NCBI RefSeq assembly: GCF_900176005.1
Contig: NZ_LT838272.1
Coordinates: 2,499,587-2,563,586, forward strand
Length of the DNA stretch: 64,000 nucleotides
Source of the DNA: Thermanaeromonas toyohensis ToBE
GTDB lineage: Bacteria; Bacillota; DSM-521; Neomoorellales; Neomoorellaceae
Reading direction: 5' to 3'
Shown here: positions 9,715-18,783 of the stretch, piece by piece
Position numbering within the stretch: the stretch's first letter is position 1
How the letters are laid out: every line of letters begins with the position of its first letter
The notes under the pieces: generated by a model
Told to the model about the DNA's origin: nothing
The model's input: the letters and a program-made list of their open reading frames with translations, nothing else
Databases searched by the model: none
Program-made: the position numbers and the translations under genes

Positions 9715-10467
9715 TTATCCTCCTTCTACTCCTACCAATTCACAACATCCAAAACCCTGAGAGTTCTTGCCACCCAATCCTGCATCCAGGGCCACTTCTA
9801 AAAGCTGAGGATCGCCTTGTAAACGATAAATACCCATCCATCCTTTTATGATAGTACCCTTGTACTTCACAATCTTAAAATCCTTTTCGCTAACGCTCAA
9901 AGGCTCTATAGAAAACCCTTCCTGTTCAGCCTGGCGACCAAAAATCAGCCAATATTTTTTGGTTAGATTAGCCAAAATCAATTCCTGGAAGCGAGGCTCA
10001 AAGGGAGAATAATAGTGGGTATAACGGTACTCTGAATCAACTAGGGTGCTATACACCGTTAGGGGAGAAAGCATCCGCACTACTATGTTTCTTCCTTGGA
10101 CCACTTGGTCAGTTGCCGTCACCTTGTCCACCTGGAGGAGTTCTTTGCCCAGCCGGATGTATCCCTGCTTTAGAAGGCCGCTAGCTACTTCCTGTAATAT
10201 GATGGCCAGAGGTGAACAAATAACAACGTTTATAGGGGGCGAAAACAGCATGTATCCTTGTCGAGGAGCAACCCTCACTTTCCCCATAAGCCGTGAGAAG
10301 GTAAAAAGTTTAAATTTTCGCTTACCTAGCTCAAAGCCTTGCTCATGCAGAAAATTGCGCAGCGCCGGCTGCTCAATTTGCTAGTAGATAGCAGCCTGCA
10401 ACAGATAATTGTGATCTATGGGCAAAACTATGTCGGATAGGCTAGACAAGGTAACGTTGATGCGCAA
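9715..10467 (-). pseudogene. cas6: cas6 crRNA endoribonuclease, interrupted by an in-frame amber codon
   Basis: Cas6 cuts the CRISPR transcript within the repeats. The reading frame starts at TTG 10467 (LRINVTLSSLSDIVLPIDHN, a typical Cas6 N terminus) and would give 250 residues. It contains one TAG, codon 29, at 10381-10383, with no frame change: ...LLQAAIY, stop, QIEQPALRNFLHEQGF... The putative catalytic His41 (in LHEQGF) is downstream of the stop. The next usable ATG (10287) would give a 190-residue fragment lacking that His. The C-terminal glycine-rich loop GLGGKNSQGFG is intact. Either a recent nonsense mutation, readthrough, or a base error; conservation downstream argues against long decay. 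Confidence 0.85.
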
Positions 10468-11247
10468 TCAAACCCACATCCCTTGTTTTCGTATATCTAT
10501 GAACTTACCATTTATAGCCTGGGCGCTTCTAACTTATCCATGAATGCTGCATGGCATAGTTCTTATAAATACCTAGCTCGTTGCAACAACAGAGGGAAGT
10601 CATGGCTTGTAATCTGCGTTACATAGCCCTTATGGGTACCTAGCCTGTTATCATTTGGTTTCCTGGTTGTCCCATATTTTGCCGATAACCCACTGCTGTA
10701 TGGCGGACCCACTTACTATCACCAGATTTCCTATACTTATTCGACACCTTCTAATATTTTCCTGCTAGTTCGCCTAAAATTTTACAGGCTGTCTGGCAGT
10801 TCACGTTCCTTAGCCGTACGATTACGATAAAGAACACAACGCTTATCATTGTACGTCGGCAATACTTATCTCCGGCGTCCCGGGTACGGCTGCACCTGCA
10901 CGGTAATAGCCCCAACTTCGTTTACTGCAGGAAAGCGAAGACCAGTACCTGGTAGAGGAGAGCTGTAATACTCCAACTTTGTTTACTCCACGATTATACA
11001 TACCTGTCTTGGGTCCGAGTTGCCAATCTTTCTAGAAAGGCACAATTGTCGTCGAGCACCAATAATGCAAAAACCCCTGGAGATCGACGACATCTTGCAC
11101 GTTGTTCATAACCGCTAAATGAGGACCTAAGGCCCTTAGAAACTCAAGTCTAGATGATTATTCAAAGTATAATATTGGACTCGAAACGATACGTTGTGGT
11201 AAAATATGTACTAGCAAACAGCCCCAGATATTACGCACTTAAAACGG
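10468..11247 (+). promoter_or_regulatory. Long intergenic region and CRISPR leader with candidate promoter
   Basis: No gene is visible in these 780 bases. The last 100 bases before the first repeat are A/T-rich and hold a candidate promoter for the array, TTGGAC (11175-11180) and TAAAAT (11200-11205) with a 19-base spacer, ending about 40 bases before repeat 1. Further left is an imperfect direct repeat of about 26 bases (10903-10929 and 10965-10990, sharing CCAACTT, GTTTACT) and an 8-bp inverted repeat GTCGTCGA/TCGACGAC (11048-11055, 11084-11091). The repeat 3' end (GATTGAAAC) places the leader on this side. Confidence 0.6.
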
Positions 11248-14200
11248 GTTTCCAGCCTACCTATGAGGGATTGAAACCTTTTTCTTTCAGCCACTCCACT
11301 GATATAGTTCCTTTCTTGTTTCCAGCCTACCTATGAGGGATTGAAACTCCTAATCATAATGGAAAGGTTCTGCTCTAACTCCGGTTTCCAGCCTACCTAT
11401 GAGGGATTGAAACGCATAGAAAAGTCCCACTACACGAGCCAAATCCCACGTTTCCAGCCTACCTATGAGGGATTGAAACAGCTTTTCTATAATATCCTTA
11501 GAAGAAGGCATATCCGTTTCCAGCCTACCTATGAGGGATTGAAACCCTTTAGCTTTTTTCTTTAGCCACTCCACCGAAATAGTGTTTCCAGCCTACCTAT
11601 GAGGGATTGAAACTAATATTTCCTCCAAAAATCAGGGTCGTCACTGAACGTTTCCAGCCTACCTATGAGGGATTGAAACGCCATTCTTTCACCCCCTTAT
11701 CCAGCTTTAGCTACCGTGTTTCCAGCCTACCTATGAGGGATTGAAACTGCTTACTCCCAAGACAGGAGAGGCTATCCGTGTTAGTTTCCAGCCTACCTAT
11801 GAGGGATTGAAACGACTTTATCTTTAGCAGCATCAATACCAGCAGAAACAGTTTCCAGCCTACCTATGAGGGATTGAAACGGAAGTTGCAGAAAGAGCGC
11901 ATGAGGCTATCCAAAGGTTTCCAGCCTACCTATGAGGGATTGAAACAAAGAGAGGCTTATAAGGGTGGTAGGTCTGAGTGTTTCTTCATGTTTTCCAGCC
12001 TACCTATGAGGGATTGAAACAATCCCAGCTAGGATTACTAAGAACATCAGACCAACGTTTCCAGCCTACCTATGAGGGATTGAAACGTGTGGATAGCTAA
12101 GATTTCAAGAGATTTTCTAAGAGGTTTCCAGCCTACCTATGAGGGATTGAAACCCAAATAGTCCGTTTGCTAGTTTTGATGTTAGCGCTTTGTTTCCAGC
12201 CTACCTATGAGGGATTGAAACTTGGGTGGAGAGCTTGTAATGTGTAGATTTAGGGGTGTTTCCAGCCTACCTATGAGGGATTGAAACGAGAAGGAAGGAT
12301 ATGTAGAAATCCTTTTGATTAGTTTCCAGCCTACCTATGAGGGATTGAAACTTTAAGTCAGCTATCTTACGACGCAACTGTTCTTCGGTTGTTTCCAGCC
12401 TACCTATGAGGGATTGAAACGCCGACGGCTCGGACTGCTATGGATAATTCCATAACGTTTCCAGCCTACCTATGAGGGATTGAAACCACTAGAGAAGGTA
12501 GCCAGTACTGTTAGGTCCAGAAGAAGTTTCCAGCCTACCTATGAGGGATTGAAACCCCATAGGGTCCGCAAGCTCCTTGACGGCTGGACCAGGTTTCCAG
12601 CCTACCTATGAGGGATTGAAACGTTATATCGGTTGCCTCTCTAAGTAGCTGTATATTGGGTTTCCAGCCTACCTATGAGGGATTGAAACTTCCTGGGCTG
12701 GTGACTATGTTAGTTATATCGGTTGTTTCCAGCCTACCTATGAGGGATTGAAACTGTCCAGGGTCCTCGTCACGTCTGGGACCTTTGTCCCGTTTCCAGC
12801 CTACCTATGAGGGATTGAAACAACTAGCACAGAGCATAAGTGAGGATAAGCCAGTAGTAGTTTCCAGCCTACCTATGAGGGATTGAAACCCTTAACCCCT
12901 GCGCTCCCTGGGGGACTGGTAGAGTTTCCAGCCTACCTATGAGGGATTGAAACGTAATCGCCCCATGTCTCGTCCGGTTGTGCTTTGACGTTTCCAGCCT
13001 ACCTATGAGGGATTGAAACAGGAGCGCAACAACGCCACAGCCATTTCAAGTACCAGTTTCCAGCCTACCTATGAGGGATTGAAACGTTGTGGGAAGACGG
13101 CTACCCGAAGCTTACCTTTCCGTTTCCAGCCTACCTATGAGGGATTGAAACTGCTTTGACTATGGGTAGCCAGTCGGTGTTTCCTGGTTTCCAGCCTACC
13201 TATGAGGGATTGAAACCCTCCTTGCCGCAAGCTCCAGCATTGCTGCCCGAAATTCGTTTCCAGCCTACCTATGAGGGATTGAAACGTTTAGTAATATTTA
13301 GGGACTTGTTTGAGAGAGCAAAGTTTCCAGCCTACCTATGAGGGATTGAAACGGTCATAAACAGCATCTACAATATGCACTTCCCCACGTTTCCAGCCTA
13401 CCTATGAGGGATTGAAACTCTCTTAAGCACCTTCAGCCTTTCTATGTTCTTATACGTTTCCAGCCTACCTATGAGGGATTGAAACCCTCATATATCGCCG
13501 CACCATCTACCTGCTCAATCATGCGTTTCCAGCCTACCTATGAGGGATTGAAACACTGCTGTTTTAAGTATTTCAACGTCCCGCCTGCAAGTTTCCAGCC
13601 TACCTATGAGGGATTGAAACCATTATGTCCAATCCGGTCATCTCCACCGCCTCACTTGTTTCCAGCCTACCTATGAGGGATTGAAACTCAATTACCCGGC
13701 TTTCGGAATCCATATAAACCACCAGTTTCCAGCCTACCTATGAGGGATTGAAACCTACGGCTTCATTGAAAGCGTCACGGCCGGAATTGGTTTCCAGCCT
13801 ACCTATGAGGGATTGAAACGATTAAGGGTACACCTTTAGGGATTAGAAAGCAAGAGTTTCCAGCCTACCTATGAGGGATTGAAACGGCTTTATTTCACTC
13901 CCCACCCTACTAAGGGTAAGGGGTTTCCAGCCTACCTATGAGGGATTGAAACGGGGTTAACGCCAACCCAAACTGACTGCACCCAATGGTTTCCAGCCTA
14001 CCTATGAGGGATTGAAACACAAGTCATTGTCGAACTACCGTGCCAAGAAGTGAGGTTTCCAGCCTACCTATGAGGGATTGAAACTGATCAGGACCATACC
14101 GCATGACCAACACCGTTATCCGTTTCCAGCCTACCTATGAGGGATTGAAACGATGGACAGGGATGGTAGCGTGTTGCACCGTGTAAGGTTTCCAGCCTAC

Positions 14201-15609
14201 CTATGAGGGATTGAAACGGGCCTCTGACCATTAAAGCCCCTACAGCGTACGTAAGGTTTCCAGCCTACCTATGAGGGATTGAAACGATGGACAGGGATGG
14301 TAGCGTGTTGCACCGTGTAAGGTTTCCAGCCTACCTATGAGGGATTGAAACGGGAAATGATTATGGAGGTAAACCGTAAATACCAAAGTTTCCAGCCTAC
14401 CTATGAGGGATTGAAACACGCTTCTATCTTCTGCTGTTGCGTCATTCCCTTTAGTTTCCAGCCTACCTATGAGGGATTGAAACCATTAACAACACGTCGA
14501 AACCCTGGAATTTACAAAGGGTTTCCAGCCTACCTATGAGGGATTGAAACACGTAATTCATACCCTCACAACCCCATTATTGCCTCGTTTCCAGCCTACC
14601 TATGAGGGATTGAAACGTTTGTGGTCCAAGTGGACGACCTTGACAGTGCCGGTTTCCAGCCTACCTATGAGGGATTGAAACATGTAATGTACCAGTGGGC
14701 GGTAGAGGAGCAGGCGGGTTTCCAGCCTACCTATGAGGGATTGAAACAACTTGAACCAGAACTCGGTCAAGCGCTCGGTGTCGGTTTCCAGCCTACCTAT
14801 GAGGGATTGAAACCATTTTTACAATGAATTTTTCCGCTGGTGCTACATGCGGTTTCCAGCCTACCTATGAGGGATTGAAACCCTATTGGCCATATCTATT
14901 AGCCTGGCCCTATAATAGTTTCCAGCCTACCTATGAGGGATTGAAACCGGAAAAACAGATAAACCAGTGCTATTCCAGCATTGCACGTTTCTAGCCTACC
15001 TATGAGGGATTGAAACGATTTTGATGCGTGTGAAGTCATAATTCCTATGCATGAGTTTCTAGCCTACCTATGAGGGATTGAAACCCTGAGTCCAGTAGCC
15101 AAAAACATCCTCTTCCCACCAGTTTCTAGCCTACCTATGAGGGATTGAAACGCAAGGCGAATGGTTATGCACCTTGACCCTGCCCACAGTTTCTAGCCTA
15201 CCTATGAGGGATTGAAACCTCTAAGAGGTCATAGGGCTGTAGTAGAGTTATTTTAGTTTCTAGCCTACCTATGAGGGATTGAAACATTACAGGCTTTAGC
15301 AGTGGGCTTAACCGTTTTACAAGTTTCCAGCCTACCTATGAGGGATTGAAACAGATGTATGAAGGCGCGGTTATTCCTGCTGGTGTGCTTGTTTCCAGCC
15401 TACCTATGAGGGATTGAAACCCGTAAAACCCCAAAACACTAGCTGCTACGCATACTAGTTTCCAGCCTACCTATGAGGGATTGAAACGTAGGTTTTCCAG
15501 CAATAGGGAGTGGGTAGTATGCTGGTTTCCAGCCTACCTATGAGGGATTGAAACTACCAGGAGGCTCGGGAGTTTTTTGATGAGTTAGCTTGTTTCCAGC
15601 CTACCTATG
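11248..15609 (+). CRISPR. CRISPR array, about 66 repeats of 30 nt, type I-B
   Basis: The 30-base repeat runs GTTTCCAGCCTACC, then TATGAGG, then GATTGAAAC. I count 65 full copies plus a truncated last copy (15592-15609, first 18 bases only). Spacers are mostly 34-40 bases, one is 44 (11947-11990). The ATTGAAAC end gives the 5' handle of crRNA, so the transcript reads left to right and the leader is on the left; the degenerate last repeat at the right agrees. Repeat 12 (11991) has T for G at position 1; repeats 57-61 (14987-15285) have T for C at position 6. Spacers following repeats 44 and 46 are identical. Confidence 0.99.
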
Positions 15610-15790
15610 GGGATGATTACATATCACCCCACGTTCAGTTGCCCATCAAAATCTGGAAATTACCCAAAGTGGGGGAACATGACAATCTAAAGCGGAAATT
15701 TGCTACCGAAGTGGAGGGAAAATGTAAGATAGACCAATGATATCACCAGCAAACCCAGGTGTAGCAAGGATTTCCAGGCAACCCACCAAA
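15592..15790 (+). repeat. Copy A of a ~180-bp inverted element, abutting the truncated last CRISPR repeat
   Basis: After the first 18 bases of the last CRISPR repeat the sequence changes at 15609 into an element that recurs, diverged and inverted, at 21786-21966. It opens with a 22-base hairpin-like block (GGGGATGATTACATATCACC and two more bases, 15609-15630), followed by shared stretches such as AAATCTGGAAAT, GTGGGGGAACAT, GAAGTGGAGGGAAAATG and GTAGCAAGG. It looks like the end of a mobile element. The rest of the gap to 15905 holds no gene that I can see. Confidence 0.75.
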
Positions 15791-15905
15791 TCATCTTGAT
15801 TGCAATCCGTGTTAACATGAAGTAAGTAAATTTAGGTGGCTGGATGATACCTCCATTCTCAGGCTTAGCAAGACTTTATTAGCACCTCACCCGTTAAGAG
15901 TAAAA

Positions 15906-16688
15906 TCATAGATGTTCTTCTCTTTGCTGTATAATTTCCTTTTTCGTTCTATAGTCTCCTGGAAACCACGAGTAGGTTGGTAAGAGTGGAAGCTTCAAAT
16001 AAACATCTCTGAATTCATTATAATCGTATCTTGAAAAATATGTAATGTCATACAATCTTAAATCAGGGGGAGAATAATTGTCGATTGTCATTACATATCC
16101 AAAAGGAGGAAACTTAATTTCGGAAAATATATAAATTGTTTTCGTCAAAAAGTTAAGCTTTCCTTGGAAACCACCTATCCTCGCCCATCTTCCTTCGGGG
16201 TTAAGGTATACGAAAATACGATATTTTTCCAAGTTAATATATTTACGTTTGGGGTTTAATACAAAGCTTACAAGCTCTGAGTTCCTTTCAGCAAAATCAG
16301 GATTGTTGACTGAAAAGAACATGGTGATAATTTGTTTCAAAACCCTAAGAGGAAAAATCCAAAAGGGATAATATAAAGTAGGTTTTCCTCCTGCTTTACT
16401 AAGCAACTGAAAACCTTGACGACACCAATCTGCAAAAGCCTTTCCGTACCAAGCTCCTGTATTGTTATTGCATCGTGGACAGAGTGTATAACCTCCCATC
16501 CCCTTCGGCATAGGCTGTCCCTTAGATTTTACTTCGTCATCGGGACCAACATTTAAAAGATCGAAGACCCTATAGAGGACAGTAGGATGGTCATTGAAGG
16601 CAGATCTTGGGGGAATATGCTCAAACGTCAATTTTCCTACTATTCCACAAATATGGCACTTGCCATAAACTTTTCGTCGTCTACTCAT
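15906..16688 (-). CDS. HNH endonuclease-like protein
   Basis: The N-terminal third is a treble-clef HNH fold: Cys11-x2-Cys14, then LTFEHIPPRSAF with the Glu-His pair at 23-24, and CPRCNNNTGAWYG with Cys70 and Cys73. The remaining 180 residues are not recognised and would be the specificity or partner domain. HNH proteins of this kind are common in phage defence loci. It stands alone, with about 140 bp to the next gene on the same strand, and A+T content here is higher than in the housekeeping part of the window, which fits acquisition. The target is unknown. Confidence 0.75.
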   Translation of the reverse strand: MSRRRKVYGKCHICGIVGKLTFEHIPPRSAFNDHPTVLYRVFDLLNVGPDDEVKSKGQPMPKGMGGYTLCPRCNNNTGAWYGKAFADWCRQGFQLLSKAGGKPTLYYPFWIFPLRVLKQIITMFFSVNNPDFAERNSELVSFVLNPKRKYINLEKYRIFVYLNPEGRWARIGGFQGKLNFLTKTIYIFSEIKFPPFGYVMTIDNYSPPDLRLYDITYFSRYDYNEFRDVYLKLPLLPTYSWFPGDYRTKKEIIQQREEHL

Positions 16689-16829
16689 AGTACCCCCACT
16701 TTAAATTCTTGTCCAAATGGTTTAATTTTCTCTCCCTTTCTCTTGGTTCCTACCATGCCATAACTTAAGTTTATTTATCAATGAGTCCGACACTCTTCAC
16801 AACCTTAATCTTTTTTCTATCACACGATG

Positions 16830-17381
16830 TTACTGCCATAAAATATCCCAATTGTTAAGGTATTTGCGTAGCCTCTCTTGATATTCAACCACATTGAGTT
16901 TTCTTACTTTATTGTTTGGATCGTGGGGGCGGCCATTCTTACCTGGGCTTTCCACCCATCTCTTAAAATCCTCTTCTAACCAAGTATTCACCTCATTAGT
17001 GGGTATGATATAAAACTCTAGATTTTTTACATCCATAGACAAATTAACCAAAATAACAAAATCGTCATCTTGGCTTATGTCTCTGAACACTTTACCATCC
17101 TTTTTCGCAAGGAAATGCCAGCCTGGATTTTCCTCAGACTTAGTTTTCACCCTGATCTTTACAGTGCGGCCGTCATGCGTAGCTAGAACGTCAAAGGACG
17201 GGGCATTTCTAGGTGCCAGTGCGGCAATTATACCACGCTTTAACAATTCAGCACTACATAATATTCGCCAGCATTTCCAATTAGCGTTCCCTGGCCTGCC
17301 TTGACTTTTCCTTTCAACCCACTCACCCTCCGTTATAAAGCAAACTATCCCAAAAACCTTTACAAAAACTTTCCTTTCCAC
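16830..17381 (-). CDS. Possible PD-(D/E)xK nuclease-like protein
   Basis: A protein of about 183 residues that I cannot name. The stretch SFDVLATHDGRTVKIRVKTK (about residues 62-81) resembles the core of a PD-(D/E)xK nuclease, Asp followed by a strand ending in x-x-K, although the second acidic residue is replaced (Arg-Val-Lys), so activity is doubtful. FVILVNLSMDVKNLEFYIIPTNEV further on looks like the following strands. Its place among HNH nucleases suggests a defence role. The start is uncertain; the first 20 residues may not be translated. Confidence 0.55.
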   Translation of the reverse strand: MERKVFVKVFGIVCFITEGEWVERKSQGRPGNANWKCWRILCSAELLKRGIIAALAPRNAPSFDVLATHDGRTVKIRVKTKSEENPGWHFLAKKDGKVFRDISQDDDFVILVNLSMDVKNLEFYIIPTNEVNTWLEEDFKRWVESPGKNGRPHDPNNKVRKLNVVEYQERLRKYLNNWDILWQ

Positions 17382-17442
17382 CTCCTGGTGGTCGAGATGG
17401 TTCTACTTCTTATCCCACCAGGGAGGGGATTTTCTGCTTTAG

Positions 17443-17511
17443 ATATAACCCAGCTCGTGCTTAAGCTCGGCTTCAAGCATTTCTCGGATAAGCTGGCTGA
17501 ATAAGTCTTTA
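17443..17511 (-). pseudogene. Fragment of an IS256/mutator-type transposase N terminus
   Basis: The minus strand reads KDLFSQLIREMLEAELKHEL followed by GYI and a stop. The pattern of LIREMLEAELKHELGY resembles the segment near the N terminus of IS256-family transposases (typically ...MLEAEMxEHLGYE). Nothing else of the transposase remains on either side. I take it as a relic of a former insertion; the match is short, so this is tentative. Confidence 0.45.
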
Positions 17512-17542
17512 CTGCTTTAGGCATATTCTGATAACCCACGTT

Positions 17543-18454
17543 TCATTTTAATTTTCCTCGAAAAACCATTTTATTGTGATAAGTCAGAGCCTCTTTAGAT
17601 GGGTATTTTGTGGGATCCTCCGGCAAGTAGATAGCCCTATTTCTGTAACAATTATAATCTGATGAACTCAATTGGTCACTAATTCTAACCTTATACTCTG
17701 TATCTATTGTAATTAGGCCCAAATCAAATAGCCTATGTAAGTCCACTCTAAGTGGGATTCCGTTCTGAACATGGTTACTATTTTCGTTAATATATGGTTG
17801 TATGTGTGCAGCCTCTATGATCTCAAGGCATGTTTCTCCTGATATACAGCATTTATATCCATATGCTTCTAAAACTTGTTGCCTAAATTGACTTTGTCCG
17901 GAACGATCTTTTGATTTGCTAATTCGGTAATTTACCCCTGTATTATCTTCGACTAAATGAAAAGACTGACGGAGATTTAAATGATTTCTTATAGCATAGC
18001 CAGGAAAATCTTCTGTAAAAGTTTTAAACTTAACAATAGAAGAAGGAACGGGTTTTTGATATCTCTCAGGTTCGAAGAATTCGTCATCGTTAAAGAACAC
18101 AGGTTTTTCGATGATAATGCATCCAATCAGTGGATTATTTGAGTAAATATATCTATTTGAATTACGGCTCGCATAGTCATTGATTTTTTTAACAAGTATA
18201 GAAAAATCTGGAACCCCATTTGCCTTACCGAACTTTTCCCATGCATCTCTAGCAGACATTTCATCATAATAACCAAAATAACCATATCCGCCAATTCTTC
18301 TAATAGGAGACTTAAGCAAGAAGTAAAATTTTTCACCAGGTTTAAGCTTTCTAAATCTCCACGGTGTAGGTGTCCAAAAGTTAACTTCATCAAAGGTGAA
18401 CTCTCTCAAGTAGAAAAACCAGTCCAAATCAGTCATAGCAATTGCTATCATCAT
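17543..18454 (-). CDS. HNH endonuclease with PUA/EVE-like N-terminal domain (putative modification-dependent restriction enzyme)
   Basis: The N-terminal half matches the family that begins DLDWFFYLREF...DEVNFWTPTPWRF...LKPGEKFYFLLKSPIRRIGGYGYFGYY and continues with AWEKFGKANG and IGCIIIEKPVFF, a PUA/EVE-like fold thought to read modified bases. The C-terminal half is an HNH_2-type nuclease: CCISGETCLEIIEAAHIQPY, NGIPLRVDLHRLFDLGLITID. Together this suggests a type IV restriction enzyme against phage DNA with modified bases (inference). About 303 residues from the ATG at 18454, which follows AGGGGTG; the open frame could begin two codons earlier. Confidence 0.8.
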   Translation of the reverse strand: MMIAIAMTDLDWFFYLREFTFDEVNFWTPTPWRFRKLKPGEKFYFLLKSPIRRIGGYGYFGYYDEMSARDAWEKFGKANGVPDFSILVKKINDYASRNSNRYIYSNNPLIGCIIIEKPVFFNDDEFFEPERYQKPVPSSIVKFKTFTEDFPGYAIRNHLNLRQSFHLVEDNTGVNYRISKSKDRSGQSQFRQQVLEAYGYKCCISGETCLEIIEAAHIQPYINENSNHVQNGIPLRVDLHRLFDLGLITIDTEYKVRISDQLSSSDYNCYRNRAIYLPEDPTKYPSKEALTYHNKMVFRGKLK

Positions 18455-18507
18455 TAACACCCCTAACGTTATATAATAACCTTCGTTTTTTTATACGCCT
18501 ATTACTG

Positions 18508-18675
18508 CTCATTTTTAATAAACCCCATGAAGACTTCCGTAGTCCTTTTAAAAGTGCTTTAAGGTAATAAACTAGACTAAACTTTATCCCCAGCCTCCTT
18601 ACCCACTACCTCCGGAGTTGACCGACGTTATCAAGTAGGCTCCGCCTCCTGCTCCCGGAGGACTTGCTCCTCGGG
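18508..18675 (-). pseudogene. Decayed second copy of the 3' end of the family B DNA polymerase gene
   Basis: On the minus strand this gap can be read as EEQVLREQE, then (after frame changes) LLDNVGQLRR, stop, WVRRLGIKF and LLKGLRKSSWGLLK. The intact polymerase at 20189-21730 ends EEQVLQEQE...LLDKVAHPRRGWARRLGISY...LLKGTKKPSSRLMH. The order and spacing agree, so this is a diverged, non-coding duplicate with stops and indels. It fills most of the 330-base gap between two HNH genes; the remainder holds nothing I can recognise. Confidence 0.75.
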
Positions 18676-18783
18676 AACTTCGCCGAGCTAGCAGTATTAA
18701 TTATTAACAGTATCTCGATCTATTAGGTGATATTTTGGATTGGTTATCGATTAAGAATGTCATCTCAGGAGAGGAAGAATACG

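Noticed and set aside
10381-10383. Pyrrolysine coding as explanation for the cas6 amber codon
   Set aside because: Nothing in the window supports it: no pyl genes are seen, and other genes do not show internal amber codons with conserved continuation apart from decayed ones. Kept only as a test, not as a call.
11048-11091. Inverted repeat in the leader region as a tracrRNA-like element
   Set aside because: The system is type I, the repeat has no complementarity to the CRISPR repeat that I can see, and no Cas9 or Cas12 gene is present.
11154-14827. Several 60-75-residue ORFs with the recurring peptide FQPTYEGLK or FQSLIGRLET
   Set aside because: They are translations of the CRISPR repeat and spacers in one phase, with no ribosome sites; the repeat length (30) and spacer lengths explain the recurrence.
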